Assembly (NCBI RefSeq): GCF_007005445.1
Contig: NZ_CP041387.1
Span: forward strand, 2,356,001 to 2,420,000
Reading direction: 5' to 3'
Length of the DNA: 64,000 nt
Source of the DNA: Rhodopseudomonas palustris
Lineage (GTDB): Bacteria > Pseudomonadota > Alphaproteobacteria > Rhizobiales > Xanthobacteraceae
In this document: positions 35,785-46,744 of the stretch, piece after piece
Layout of the letters: each line of letters begins with the position of its first letter
Numbering within the stretch: the stretch's first letter is position 1
Program-made: the position numbers and the translations under genes
Notes under the pieces: generated by a model
What the model was told of the DNA's origin: nothing
The model's input: the letters and a program-made list of their open reading frames with translations, nothing else
Database searches by the model: none

Positions 35785-38700
35785 ATGCAACTGGATGAAC
35801 GCATATCGTCGGCCGGTCCACGAGCCGAACAGAGAGCGTCGACTGAATTTGCTTTTGAAACTGTGGAGCTGAGATCAGAGCCACAGCTCCGACGGCAGAT
35901 CCGACAGAAGCTCAGGTGTCAGCTCGGATGGCGGCTCCACGCCGCAGGGGTCTCCGCGACGGCGGTCAGACTGATTGTACCGCTGGCGCGCCGGGCCCGT
36001 ATCCTTGCTTTGGCGACATCGGCCTGCGCGTTGGCCGCACTGGCACCCTCGCTGAGCTGGGCGGCGTCTGCGGGCTGCAACGCCGTGAACGGCGGCGCAC
36101 TCAACTACACGGTCTCGTTTTCGACGCCCGATACGCCGGATGATGGGCAGGGCTACAAGAGCACACAGGTCACAGGGTTCGCTACGGGCGACATCATCAA
36201 CTATTCGGTCACCATCAACCCGACGGCCGGATCGATCGAGGCAGGCTTTCTAGCCGACTTCAGCTTCGGAATACCAACGGGCTTCAACAACAACACAGGC
36301 GGCGGCTTTTCGTCGAGCGTCACGGGGCAATACCAATTGACGTCGATCGACGTCAGTGACATCGACTCGACCTCAGGGCTCTATGCAGAGGCATTTTACG
36401 GGAATTTCCAAGGATTCACCGGTAGCGTTTCGCTTGCAGCGACCTGCACCGCGGCAGGCACCCCGGCCGTCACCGCGGTCGCGCCGTCCTCAGGCCCCAC
36501 GGCGGGTGGCACCTCGGTGACCATCACCGGCACGAATTTCACCGGCGCCACGTCGGTGAGCTTCGGCGCGACGTCGGTGCCGAGTTCCAGTTTCACCAGC
36601 AGTTCCGGGACACAGATCGTCGTGCCCTCGCCGGCCGGCAGCGCCGGGACGGTCCACGTTACGGTGACCAACGCCACCGGCACATCCCCGACCAATTCAA
36701 ACGATCAGTTCACCTACGTCGCGGCGCCGACCATCGGCACGATCTCGCCTAGTTCCGGCCCGGTCGCAGGCGGCACCTCGGTGACCATCACCGGCACCAA
36801 CCTGTCCGGGGTCACCGGCGTGACCGTCGGCGGAGCAGCGGCAACACTCGGCACCAATACGTCGACATCGATTCAGATCACAACGCCGGCCGGCACAGCC
36901 GGCGCGCGCGACGTCGTGCTGACGACAGCGGGAGGTTCGGTCACCTCGACCGGCGGCTTCACCTATCTGGCAGCCCCGACGATCGACACGATTACGCCGA
37001 ACTCGGGCCCGGTCGCGGGCGGCACCAGCGTCACCATTACGGGCACCGATCTGTCGGGCGTCACAGGCGTGACCGTCGGCGGCGTCGCAGCGACGCTCGG
37101 CACCAACACCTCGACTTCGATCGCAATCACAACCCCGGCCGGCACGGCAGGCGCGCAGAACGTGGTGGTGACGACGGCCGGCGGTTCGGCGACGTCGACC
37201 GGCGGATTCACCTATATCGCCGCGCCGACCATCGGCACGATCTCCCCCAGTTCCGGCCCGGTGGCGGGCGGCACCTCGGTGACCATCACCGGTACCAACC
37301 TGTCCGGGGTGACCGGCGTGACCGTGGGCGGAGCCGCGGCGACACTCGGCACCAATACGTCGACCTCGATTCAGATCACAACGCCGGCTGGTACGGCCGG
37401 CGCACGCGACGTCGTTCTGACCACGGCCGGCGGCTCAGTGACCTCGACCGGCGGCTTCACCTATGTCGCGGCGCCGACCATCGGCACGATATCGCCCAGT
37501 TCCGGCCCGGTGGCAGGCGGCACCTCGGTGACTATCACCGGCACCAACCTGTCAGGGGTGACCGGCGTGACCGTGGGCGGGGCCGCGGCGACGCTCGGCA
37601 CCAACACGTCGACGTCGATCCAGATCACCACCCCGGCCGGAACCGCCGGCGCGCGCGACGTCGTTCTGACCACGGCCGGCGGCTCAGTGACCTCGACCGG
37701 CGGCTTCACCTACATCGCCGGTCCGGCCATCAGCACGATTTCCCCGAGTGCCGGCCCCACAGCGGGTGGTACCAGCGTCACCATCACCGGCACCAACCTG
37801 TCCGGCGTTACGTCGGTGACGGTCGGCGGCGCATCGGCGACCCTCGGCACCAATACATCCACCTCGATTCAGATCACGACGCCGGCCGGCACTGCAGGCG
37901 CGCGCGATGTCGTACTGACCACGGCCGGCGGCTCGGTCACATCGACCGGCGGCTTCACCTATGCGGCGGCCCCAACGATCGGCACCATTACGCCGAGTTC
38001 CGGCTCCACGGGCGGCGGCACCTCCGTCACTATCACCGGCACCAACCTGTCCGGCGTCACGTCGGTCACCATTGGCGGCGCGACCGCAACGCTCGGCACC
38101 AACACGTCGACGTCGATCGAGATCACCACCCCGGCCGGAACCGCCGGCGCGCGTGATGTCGTGCTGACCACGGCAGGAGGCTCCGTCACCTCGACCGGCG
38201 GTTTCACCTATATCCTGTCGCCGTCGATCAGCACGGTTTCGCCGAATGCGGGTCCGACCGCCGGTGGAACATCGGTAACGATCACCGGCACCAATCTGTC
38301 AGGCGTCACCTCGGTCACCATTGGCGGCGCGGCCGCAACGCTCGGCACCAACACGTCGACGTCGATCGTCGTGACGACGCCGGCCGGCACAGCCGGCGCA
38401 CGCGACGTCGTGGTGACGACCGCCGGCGGATCGGTCACCTCGACCGGCGGCTTCACCTATGCTGGTCCGCCGGCGATCAGCACGATCTCGCCCAGCTCGG
38501 GGCCCACCGGCGGCGGCTCCTCCGTCACCATCACCGGCAGCGATCTTGCCGGCGTGATTTCCGTTACCATCGGCGGCGCTGCCGCGTCGCTCGGCACCAA
38601 CACAGCGACATCGATCGTGATCACGACGCCAGCAGGCACCGCCGGTGCACGCGACGTCGTCCTGACCACAGCCGGAGGAACGACGACGTCCACCGCAGGA

Positions 38701-40941
38701 TTCACCTATGTGGCAGGCCCGACGATCGGCACGATTGCGCCGAACTCGGGCCCGGCAGGCGGCGGCACGTCGGTGACGATCACCGGCACCGACCTTTCGG
38801 GCGTTACTGCCGTGACGGTCGGCGGGGCGGCGGCAACGCTCGGCACCAATACGGCGACCTCGATCATGATCACGACGCCGGCGGGCTCCGCGGGCGCACG
38901 CGACGTCGTGGTGACCACAGCCGGCGGCTCAGCCACTTCGACCGGAGGCTTCACCTATATCGCGACAGCGACCGTGACGTCGATCGCGCCCGCAGCAGGC
39001 CCGATCAGTGGCGGCACCTCGGTGACCATCACTGGAACGAACTTGAGCGGCGCAACGGCCGTGACCATCGGTGGCGCCGCCGCTACCAACGTCATCGTCG
39101 TCAATGCCACCACAATCACGGCGACCACCCCGGCCCACGCCGCGGGAACCGTCGATGTCGTCGTCACGACACCGGGCGGCACCGCCACAGGAGCAGGACT
39201 CTACAGCTACGCGGCCGGCCCTACGGTCACCTCGGTCAGTCCGGCCAGCGGTCCGAGCGTGGGCGGCACCTCAGTCACGATCACCGGCAGCAACCTGACC
39301 GGCGCGACCGCGGTCAGTTTCGGCGGTGCCGCGGCGACCGCCGTCAGCGTGACAAGCGCAACCTCGATGACCGCAACCACCCCCGCCCATGCGGTCGGCG
39401 TCGTCGACGTCACCGTCACCACTCCCGGCGGCAGCAGCACCGGCGCAGGACTGTTCAGCTACATCGTGGCAGCCACGACCACCACCCTCTCCTCGTCGCG
39501 CAACCCCAGCGAGGCGGGTCAGGCGGTGAGCTTCACCGCGACGGTGACGGCAAGCGGCGCGGTCCCCACCGGCACCGTCACCTTCACCGATGGCGGAGTC
39601 ACGATCGGCTCGGTCGCCCTGTCGGGCGGCACCGCGACGCTCACCACCAGCAGCCTGACGGTCGGGTCGCATACCATCGTCGCGGCCTTCGCGGCCAACG
39701 CCAGTTTCGCCGCCAGCGCCTCGCCGCCATTGCTGCAGGCCGTGAACACGCCTCAGGACAGCCTGAAGCTGCGCGCCATGCAGATCCTGGCCAGCAAGAC
39801 CGTCGCGCAAACCTCCGGTGCGGCCATCTCCGGCGCTATCGACACCGCGATCTCCGAAGGCTTCAACGACGGAGGCGAACTGATCACCCCGTCCGGAACG
39901 GGCCTGCGCCTGAACTTCACCGACGATCTGTCGCAAGGCAGAGCCGGCACCACGGCCAGCGCGATCGAGAGCCGCTGGCCGGGATCTGGCCTGCGCAGCG
40001 ACGGGCCCGCCACCCCGGCGATCGGGCTCGGCATCGGCATCCCCGGACCGGCCGGGCGCGGTCGCTCACGGTTCGACGACACCTTCGCAGCGATCGATCG
40101 CAGCTCCTCCGCCAAGGCCCCCGCCAAACGACTGACCGAGCCGAAGGATTGGCTGATGTGGGCCGAGGTGAAGGGGGCCGGCATCGGCCAATGGAATGCG
40201 ACCGGGGCCACCTCGGTGCTATCCGGCAACCAGGTCAACGCGTTGATCGGACTGACCCGGAAGCCGTCGCCGGACTTCCTGATCGGCCTGCTCGGCGGCT
40301 ACGAGACCTTCGACTACAGGTCGGACACGCTCAACGGCCGGCTCAGGGGCGACGGTTGGACGATCGGCTCCTATGCCGCGTGGCGATCGGCCGCCGGGCT
40401 GCGCGTCGACATCGCGGGGGCGTATTCGGGGATCGACTACAACGGCTCGGCAGGCAGCGCCGCGGGCAAGTTCCAGGGGCAGCGCTGGCTGCTGTCCGGA
40501 GGACTGACCGGAACCACCGAAGCGTTCGGCTTTGCGATCGAGCCCTCGGCGAAGGTCTATGCGTTGTGGGAACGCCAGAACGCCTACGTCGACTCCCTTG
40601 GGACGCCGCAAGCGCAACGCGAGTTCTTCACCGGGCGGGCCTCGGCCGGACTCAAGGTGAGCTACCCCTGGCTGTACAGCGCGACGCTGACGCTGTCGCC
40701 TTATGCGGGCGTCAACGCCGACTATTACTTCCTCGGCGACAATGCCGAGACGATCACGCTCGCAGGCGCGACGCCGCTGGCGTCGGTGCCGCTGCTCGAC
40801 GGATGGTCCGCGCGAGTGACTGGCGGCCTCGCCGCTCGGTTCGGCAACGGCGCGGCGATTGCGTTCGGGGGCGAAATGGGTGGACTGGGCGGCACCGTTC
40901 AGATCTGGACGCTGCGCGGCAGGGCCTCGGTGCCGTTCTGA
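35785..40941 (+). CDS. Giant TIG/IPT-repeat autotransporter
   Basis: The product is about 1718 residues from ATG 35785; a TTG start at 35746 would add 13. A polar, Arg-rich leader of roughly 80 residues precedes a hydrophobic signal core (ILALATSACALAALAPSLSWA). An N-terminal domain follows, then 12 tandem TIG/IPT immunoglobulin-like repeats (36463-39471), nine of them exactly 83 residues long and typified by SGPVAGGTSVTITGTNLSGV. One further Ig-like repeat, a linker and a C-terminal autotransporter beta-barrel (from about 40140, WLMWAEVKGAGIGQW, ending RASVPF) complete it. The terminal Phe and the alternating barrel strands fit type V secretion with a surface-exposed stalk. An adhesive role is inferred. 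The long leader is unusual and the true start is uncertain. Confidence 0.88.
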   Translation: MQLDERISSAGPRAEQRASTEFAFETVELRSEPQLRRQIRQKLRCQLGWRLHAAGVSATAVRLIVPLARRARILALATSACALAALAPSLSWAASAGCNAVNGGALNYTVSFSTPDTPDDGQGYKSTQVTGFATGDIINYSVTINPTAGSIEAGFLADFSFGIPTGFNNNTGGGFSSSVTGQYQLTSIDVSDIDSTSGLYAEAFYGNFQGFTGSVSLAATCTAAGTPAVTAVAPSSGPTAGGTSVTITGTNFTGATSVSFGATSVPSSSFTSSSGTQIVVPSPAGSAGTVHVTVTNATGTSPTNSNDQFTYVAAPTIGTISPSSGPVAGGTSVTITGTNLSGVTGVTVGGAAATLGTNTSTSIQITTPAGTAGARDVVLTTAGGSVTSTGGFTYLAAPTIDTITPNSGPVAGGTSVTITGTDLSGVTGVTVGGVAATLGTNTSTSIAITTPAGTAGAQNVVVTTAGGSATSTGGFTYIAAPTIGTISPSSGPVAGGTSVTITGTNLSGVTGVTVGGAAATLGTNTSTSIQITTPAGTAGARDVVLTTAGGSVTSTGGFTYVAAPTIGTISPSSGPVAGGTSVTITGTNLSGVTGVTVGGAAATLGTNTSTSIQITTPAGTAGARDVVLTTAGGSVTSTGGFTYIAGPAISTISPSAGPTAGGTSVTITGTNLSGVTSVTVGGASATLGTNTSTSIQITTPAGTAGARDVVLTTAGGSVTSTGGFTYAAAPTIGTITPSSGSTGGGTSVTITGTNLSGVTSVTIGGATATLGTNTSTSIEITTPAGTAGARDVVLTTAGGSVTSTGGFTYILSPSISTVSPNAGPTAGGTSVTITGTNLSGVTSVTIGGAAATLGTNTSTSIVVTTPAGTAGARDVVVTTAGGSVTSTGGFTYAGPPAISTISPSSGPTGGGSSVTITGSDLAGVISVTIGGAAASLGTNTATSIVITTPAGTAGARDVVLTTAGGTTTSTAGFTYVAGPTIGTIAPNSGPAGGGTSVTITGTDLSGVTAVTVGGAAATLGTNTATSIMITTPAGSAGARDVVVTTAGGSATSTGGFTYIATATVTSIAPAAGPISGGTSVTITGTNLSGATAVTIGGAAATNVIVVNATTITATTPAHAAGTVDVVVTTPGGTATGAGLYSYAAGPTVTSVSPASGPSVGGTSVTITGSNLTGATAVSFGGAAATAVSVTSATSMTATTPAHAVGVVDVTVTTPGGSSTGAGLFSYIVAATTTTLSSSRNPSEAGQAVSFTATVTASGAVPTGTVTFTDGGVTIGSVALSGGTATLTTSSLTVGSHTIVAAFAANASFAASASPPLLQAVNTPQDSLKLRAMQILASKTVAQTSGAAISGAIDTAISEGFNDGGELITPSGTGLRLNFTDDLSQGRAGTTASAIESRWPGSGLRSDGPATPAIGLGIGIPGPAGRGRSRFDDTFAAIDRSSSAKAPAKRLTEPKDWLMWAEVKGAGIGQWNATGATSVLSGNQVNALIGLTRKPSPDFLIGLLGGYETFDYRSDTLNGRLRGDGWTIGSYAAWRSAAGLRVDIAGAYSGIDYNGSAGSAAGKFQGQRWLLSGGLTGTTEAFGFAIEPSAKVYALWERQNAYVDSLGTPQAQREFFTGRASAGLKVSYPWLYSATLTLSPYAGVNADYYFLGDNAETITLAGATPLASVPLLDGWSARVTGGLAARFGNGAAIAFGGEMGGLGGTVQIWTLRGRASVPF
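36727..38967 (+). repeat. Nine tandem 249-bp repeats encoding TIG domains
   Basis: Nine units of exactly 249 bp run head to tail inside the autotransporter gene. Units 1, 3 and 4 of this block (36727, 37225 and 37474) encode 80 identical residues, differing only at synonymous sites, while the flanking units are more diverged. This points to recent duplication or gene conversion and predicts copy-number variation between strains. Confidence 0.9.
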
Positions 40942-41086
40942 ACAAGGCGGCTCCGCAGACGCAAGCCCAATGCGGAAGAGAACGTGCAAGGCGGGGCCGG
41001 TGTCCTGCATCTTCGTCTGGCGAGCCTCGCTTCGTCGAGGCGAGTTCTCGATTGAGGCAAGGCTCTTTGTCGAGGAAGGCTCTCTA

Positions 41087-42352
41087 TCAGGGCAAAGCTC
41101 GCTTGGTGCGGCCGCCTGCAACCACCACGATCGCCACCGACACCATCAGCAAGGCGCCGGCGACCAGAAACGGCGCACCGGGCAGATGCAGCGGCGTACC
41201 GCCGTCGATGAAATAAGCGAAGATCATCGTGAAGAAGAATGGGCCGATCAGCTCGGCAACGCTCTTCACGCTGGTGGTGGCGCCTTGCAACTGCCCCTGC
41301 TGCTCCGGCGACACCAGCCGGGTCATCATCCCGGAGGTCGCTGGCCCGGCAATGCCCCACAGCGTCATCACCGGAATGCCGATCCAGAACAGCGTGCCGC
41401 TCGGCGCCAGCGCATAGATCAGAAAGCCGAGCGCGCCGCCGCCATAGCCGAAAATCTGAGCCCGACGTTCGCCGAGCCGCTTCACCGCGGGACCGACCAG
41501 AAAGCCCTGCACGATCGTGGTGCAGACGCCGACGAACGCCAGCGCCAGACCGACCGTGGTCTGATCCCAACCGTAGCGATAGCCGGTGTACAGCACGAAG
41601 ATCGCCGGCAGCGCGACATGGGCGACCTCGGCACAGAACTCGACCACCGCCAGCGCAGCGAGCGTGGCGTTGGAGGTGAGCAGCCGCACCGCTCCGATCG
41701 GGTTGGCGGATTTCCAGCGGAACGGCGACCGCCGTTCACGCGGCAACGACTCCGGCAGCACGAACAGGCCGTACAGCGTATTGGCGAAGCTCAGCGCCGC
41801 CGCCACCCAGAACGGCAGCCGCGGATCGACACCGCCGAGCAGGCCGCCGATCGCCGGACCGAAGGTGAAGCCGAGCCCGAACGCAGCGCCGACCATGCCG
41901 AACACCGCGGCGCGCTTCTCCGCGGGCGTGACGTCGGCAATGTAGGCGAACGACGTCGAGATGCTCGCCGAAGTGATCCCCGACAGCACCCGGCCGACGA
42001 ACAGCCACCACAGCGACGGCGCCAGCGCCATCAGGACGTAGTCGAGACCGAGGCCGAGATTGGACAGCAAAATCACCGGCCGCCGTCCGAACCGGTCCGA
42101 CAGCCCGCCGAGGATCGGCGACGCGAACAACTGCATCAGCGCCCAGGCGGTGCCGAACAGCCCGTAGATCCGCGCCGCATTCGCGGTGTTGTCGTCGGAG
42201 AAGCTCTCGATCAGCTTGGGCAGGATCGGCAGGATCATGCCCAGGCTCAACATGTCGAGCGCGATGGTGATGAAGATGAAGCCGACAGCGGCGCGGCGCG
42301 GCCCGGTCGTTCCGGCGACCGGCGTTTGCTGCGCTGTGGCTTCCTCGGTCAT
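41087..42352 (-). CDS. MFS drug/proton antiporter of the TetA type
   Basis: The 421-residue protein has 12 hydrophobic segments. It carries the MFS signature between helices 2 and 3 ([14 protein letters not shown]) and opens with [21 protein letters not shown], as in TetA/MdtG-type proton-driven efflux pumps (DHA1 group). The substrate is unknown; the annotation tetracycline resistance protein would be over-reach. Its start overlaps the der stop by ATGA, so it is translationally coupled to der. Confidence 0.88.
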   Translation of the reverse strand: MTEEATAQQTPVAGTTGPRRAAVGFIFITIALDMLSLGMILPILPKLIESFSDDNTANAARIYGLFGTAWALMQLFASPILGGLSDRFGRRPVILLSNLGLGLDYVLMALAPSLWWLFVGRVLSGITSASISTSFAYIADVTPAEKRAAVFGMVGAAFGLGFTFGPAIGGLLGGVDPRLPFWVAAALSFANTLYGLFVLPESLPRERRSPFRWKSANPIGAVRLLTSNATLAALAVVEFCAEVAHVALPAIFVLYTGYRYGWDQTTVGLALAFVGVCTTIVQGFLVGPAVKRLGERRAQIFGYGGGALGFLIYALAPSGTLFWIGIPVMTLWGIAGPATSGMMTRLVSPEQQGQLQGATTSVKSVAELIGPFFFTMIFAYFIDGGTPLHLPGAPFLVAGALLMVSVAIVVVAGGRTKRALP

Positions 42353-43725
42353 GACTTGCGTTTACGCTTGTGGGCGAACGGGTTGGCCTTCTCACGCAGC
42401 GTGATCCGCACCGGCGTGCCCGGCAGCTCGAACGCGCCGCGCAGGCTGTTGACCAGATAGCGCAGATACGACTCCGGCACCGCATCGGCGCGGGAGCAGA
42501 ACACCACGAAGCTCGGTGGCCGTGCCTTGGTCTGGGTGACGTAGTTCAGCTTCAGGCGGCGGCCCGAAACGGCCGGCGGCGGATTCTGCGCCGTCGCCTG
42601 CTCGAACCAGCGGTTCAGCGCCGCCGTCGGCACCCGCCTGTTCCAGACGGCGTAGGCGTCCTGGACCGCTTGCATCAGACGGTCGACGCCCTCTCCCAGC
42701 ATGCCGGCGGTGGCGACGATCGGCACGCCCTTGATCTGCGGCAGCCAGTGATCGGCATCGGCGCGGAGCTGCGCGATCTGCCCGCCCTGACGCTCCATCA
42801 GATCCCACTTGTTGACCGCGATCACCAGCGCCCGGCCCTCGCGCTCGACCAGATCGGCGATCCGCAGATCCTGCTCCTCGAAGCGGTTCTGCGCATCCAT
42901 CATCAGCACGACGACTTCGGCGAAACGCACCGCGCGCAGCGCGTCGGCGACCGACAGCTTCTCCAGCTTCTCTTCGATCCGGGATCGGCGCCTCAAACCG
43001 GCGGTATCGAACACCCGGAATTCACGCCCCTTCCACTGGACCTCGACGGCGATCGAGTCGCGCGTCGTGCCGGCTTCAGGGCTGGTCAGCAGCCGCTCCT
43101 CGCCGAGCAGGCGGTTGATGAAGGTCGACTTGCCGGCGTTGGGACGTCCGACGATCGCCACCCGGATCGGGCGCGTCGCGATCGCCTCCTCGCTGTGGTC
43201 CGCATCGTCGTCGTCCTCTTCGTCGACCGGCTCGGGCATCAAGGGACGCAGCGCGTCGTAAAGTTCGCCCAGGCCTTCGCCGTGCTCGGCGGAAATCTGC
43301 ACCGGATCGCCAAGTCCCAGCGCGTAGGATTCCATCGCGCCAATCTCGCCGTGCTTGCCCTCGCTTTTGTTGGCGACCAGCACCACCGGCTTGTTGGCGC
43401 GGCGGGCGAAGTCGGCGAAGGCACGGTCGTTGGGCGTCAGGCCGGCGCGGGCGTCGATCACGAACAGCAGCGCGTCGGCGTGCTCGATCGCGGTCTCGGT
43501 CTGCTCCTGCATCCGCGCGGTCAGCGACCCCTTCGGCCCCTCGTCGAGGCCGGCGGTATCGATCAGCGTGAACGACAGATCGCCGAGCCGGCCTTCGCCT
43601 TCGCGGCGATCACGGGTGACGCCGGGAGCATCGTCGACCAGCGCCAGCTTTTGGCCGACGAGGCGATTGAACAGCGTCGATTTGCCGACGTTGGGCCGGC
43701 CGATGATAGCGAGGATGAAAGACAT
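42349..43725 (-). CDS. der: Ribosome-associated GTPase Der (EngA)
   Basis: Der has two tandem GTPase domains and a KH-like C-terminal domain and helps 50S subunit assembly. The 458-residue protein shows G1 motifs GRPNVGKST (near residue 9) and GRPNAGKST (near 195), and G4 motifs NKSEG and NKWD. The basic end is KRKRKS. An acidic linker ([13 protein letters not shown]) joins the two G domains. It is followed by the MFS gene with a 4-base overlap. Confidence 0.97.
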   Translation of the reverse strand: MSFILAIIGRPNVGKSTLFNRLVGQKLALVDDAPGVTRDRREGEGRLGDLSFTLIDTAGLDEGPKGSLTARMQEQTETAIEHADALLFVIDARAGLTPNDRAFADFARRANKPVVLVANKSEGKHGEIGAMESYALGLGDPVQISAEHGEGLGELYDALRPLMPEPVDEEDDDDADHSEEAIATRPIRVAIVGRPNAGKSTFINRLLGEERLLTSPEAGTTRDSIAVEVQWKGREFRVFDTAGLRRRSRIEEKLEKLSVADALRAVRFAEVVVLMMDAQNRFEEQDLRIADLVEREGRALVIAVNKWDLMERQGGQIAQLRADADHWLPQIKGVPIVATAGMLGEGVDRLMQAVQDAYAVWNRRVPTAALNRWFEQATAQNPPPAVSGRRLKLNYVTQTKARPPSFVVFCSRADAVPESYLRYLVNSLRGAFELPGTPVRITLREKANPFAHKRKRKS

Positions 43726-43797
43726 GCTGATCCGTCGCCGAGAAGCGGCGGCCTGTCAATGTCGCTCGGGTCAGACCTTCGAAACCGCCCCCTGCGA

Positions 43798-44322
43798 TCA
43801 GCGCTGGAAGCTGCCGCTGGGCAGGGGCGCCGGGAATGCCGGAGCCGTTCCGGATTGCTGCGCCGGTGCCGAGGACGCGGCCGGCTGATCGTCCGGTGGC
43901 GGCGTCGTGATGCGGCGGCGCGATTGCTTGGCGGGCGGAGGTGCCGGCGGCACCGCAGCGGCTCCGCCCTCCTCCTCTGCTGCCGGTTCGGCGGCGGCGG
44001 GGCGCCGGGTCGCTGTAGTCTGCCGCGTCCGCGTCCGCGCGGCCGGCGGCGGCCTGCCCTCGACCGGCGCTGCCACAGCCGCAGCCTGCTCGCGCTGCTG
44101 CTGCTCGACCTGATCCTTGTACAGGCTCCTCGGCACGCCCTGCTCCAGCCCGGGGACACCCTCCGGGAACACCGGCCTGCGCTCGCCCTGCAGCTTCTTC
44201 TTCTGGTCGAGGAAGTCGAACATATCGGTCGGATCGAATCCGCTCATGCTGCCGCAGCCGGACAGTCCTCCGGACAGCGCGACCAGAACGACGACGGGGA
44301 TCAGGCGGTGCGACAGGCGCAT
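43798..44322 (-). CDS. Pro/Ala-rich lipoprotein in the bamB position
   Basis: The 174-residue product has a lipoprotein signal peptide with lipobox LSGC (Cys23). A short ordered segment follows (FDPTDMFDFLDQKKKLQGER, then RPVFPEGVPGLEQGVPRSLY, about residues 29-68). The rest is a low-complexity Ala/Pro/Arg tail. It lies between the YfgM-like gene and der, where E. coli and many Proteobacteria encode BamB, a beta-propeller lipoprotein of the BAM complex. No propeller domain is present here. I suspect a reduced or replacement envelope lipoprotein, but its function is unknown. Confidence 0.78.
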   Translation of the reverse strand: MRLSHRLIPVVVLVALSGGLSGCGSMSGFDPTDMFDFLDQKKKLQGERRPVFPEGVPGLEQGVPRSLYKDQVEQQQREQAAAVAAPVEGRPPPAARTRTRQTTATRRPAAAEPAAEEEGGAAAVPPAPPPAKQSRRRITTPPPDDQPAASSAPAQQSGTAPAFPAPLPSGSFQR

Positions 44323-44367
44323 GGATCAACTCTCACAATCTCAGGTGTCGCGGTCGCTCGGATCATC

Positions 44368-45024
44368 TCAGCTCTTGCTGGCGGTCGGCGGCAACAGGGC
44401 CTGCAGCACGTCGGCGCGGCTGCGCAGGCTGCCCGGGGTTTCCGCATCCGTGGTGATCTTGTCGATCCACTGCCGGGTCGCGGCAACGTTATTGGCGCGC
44501 CAGGCCGACAGCGCCAGCAATTCCCGCGCAGTGTGCCGGAATGCACTGTCGGCAGTGGCGATCGGCTCGAGCCGCTGCACCAGATCGTTGTAGTTCGCGG
44601 TATCCATCACCAGCCCGGCGGCGCGAATCCCGGCAAGGTCACGATAGGGCGCCGGAAGGCGCCGATCGGCAGCAATCTCGTCATAGCGCTTCACCGCAAG
44701 CGCCGGGTCGCGCACCGCGATTTCGGCAGCGGCGCGCAGCCGCGCCAGCATCCGATAGCCCGACGGCGCCGATGCGGCGATCTTGTCGAACGCGGCCTCC
44801 GCCTCGGCGTGCTTGTTCTGCTCGGCAAGCTCGGCGGCGGCAGCGAATGCCGTGCTGGCCTCGGCGGCCTGCTTGGCCTCGTAATACTCATAGCCGCGCC
44901 AGGCGCCGACGCCGACCACGATCAGGATCGCGGCGCCGACGATATAGATGGAATACTTGTCCCACAGCTTCCTGAGCCGCTCGCGACGCAGCTCTTCGTC
45001 GACTTCGTTAAATATTTCAGACAC
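44368..45024 (-). CDS. YfgM-like membrane-anchored tetratricopeptide protein
   Basis: The 218-residue protein has a short cytoplasmic N-terminus (SEIFNEVDEELRRERLRKLWDKY), one membrane helix (residues ~26-43, IYIVGAAILIVVGVGAW) and a periplasmic helical region of TPR type. It resembles YfgM/TPR_21 proteins, which associate with the Sec translocon and periplasmic chaperones. GTG 45024 is used because AGGAAA lies upstream and the preceding ORF codons have no family character. It heads the segment yfgM-lipoprotein-der. Confidence 0.83.
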   Translation of the reverse strand: MSEIFNEVDEELRRERLRKLWDKYSIYIVGAAILIVVGVGAWRGYEYYEAKQAAEASTAFAAAAELAEQNKHAEAEAAFDKIAASAPSGYRMLARLRAAAEIAVRDPALAVKRYDEIAADRRLPAPYRDLAGIRAAGLVMDTANYNDLVQRLEPIATADSAFRHTARELLALSAWRANNVAATRQWIDKITTDAETPGSLRSRADVLQALLPPTASKS

Positions 45025-45187
45025 TTGGAAATTTTCCTGTCCCAACGGCGCAACATCTCGACCGATGCGCCGCTCGCCCGTCCCTCGCAGTCGCGCGGGC
45101 GATACCCTAGCGTTATGGCGCTGGCAAGGCAAAGCGAGCCCTCTCAAGGGGATACCCCTGAGAGACCTGCCCGCCCAGCCGATTTCG

Positions 45188-46012
<825 letters not shown>

Positions 46013-46018
46013 TGAGGG

Positions 46019-46603
46019 TCAGGCTCCGAAGACCGGGACGCCGATCACGTAAGGGTGGAACAGAAATGCGAGCGCTGCGTAGACGACGGCGCCGACGCCG
46101 ATCGCGATCGCGTCGTTCTTCGGACCGCCGACCGGAATCGGCGGACCACCGGGATCGCTGCGGTGCTTGAGCGAGATGCGATCATACACGGCCCAGCCGA
46201 GCAACGAGCCGAACAGGATGATCGAGCCGAGGTCGCCGTTGCTGATCAGATGCGCGACCGCCCAGAGCTTGACCGCGGTGATCATCGGATGCTTGACGAC
46301 GCGATAGATCCGGCCGCGGGCATAGGCCGCCACCAGCAGGATCGCCACCGGCAGCATCAGCAGCGCGGTGAGGTGCCGGGTCCAATGCGGCGGATGCCAG
46401 ACGTCGATCATGCCGTCCGACCGATACGCGCCGAAGCCGTAAGCGATCAGGCCGATGCCCACGATCGCGAGGATCGCGTAGGCGATCTTGTAGACCGCCT
46501 CGCCGCCGATTCCGATCAAACGGCCGCGCAGGTCACGCTGGGTAGTGACGACATGGGTGCCGATGAACAGCACCAAGCCGACGATCATCAACGCAAGTCC
46601 CAT
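46019..46603 (-). CDS. NnrU-family membrane protein
   Basis: The 194-residue protein has five or six hydrophobic segments and the NnrU hallmarks HVVTTQRDLRGRLIGIGGE, HPPHWTRHLT and YRVVKHPMITAVKLWAVAHL. NnrU was named for a link to nitrite/nitric oxide reduction, but the family is wider and related to isoprenylcysteine-methyltransferase-like membrane folds. No denitrification gene lies near. ATG 46603 is supported by GAGGGGG just upstream. Confidence 0.88.
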   Translation of the reverse strand: MGLALMIVGLVLFIGTHVVTTQRDLRGRLIGIGGEAVYKIAYAILAIVGIGLIAYGFGAYRSDGMIDVWHPPHWTRHLTALLMLPVAILLVAAYARGRIYRVVKHPMITAVKLWAVAHLISNGDLGSIILFGSLLGWAVYDRISLKHRSDPGGPPIPVGGPKNDAIAIGVGAVVYAALAFLFHPYVIGVPVFGA

Positions 46604-46744
46604 CACGCCACCCCCTCGCCCGCACGCACGCGGCGGTTTCCGCAGCCTTCGGATCCCACTATGGTCCGCGCCGTCGCGTCGGACGGATGCCGTCGGCACG
46701 CGCGCTGACCTGTTCGGGTATCATTGTTTTTGGGACGGATGCAA

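Noticed and set aside
35651-35884. A 77-codon Cys-containing minus-strand frame across the autotransporter start.
   Set aside because: It overlaps the AT-rich promoter and the leader of the autotransporter; no ribosome-binding site or family.
36963-39440. A series of minus-strand frames of 77-82 codons at 249-bp intervals, and the question of a CRISPR-like array.
   Set aside because: The regular spacing comes from the TIG-coding repeat; units are contiguous coding sequence without unique spacers.
41087-42352. Annotation as a tetracycline resistance determinant.
   Set aside because: The sequence shows only a TetA-type MFS architecture; the substrate cannot be inferred and the gene is coupled to a housekeeping GTPase.
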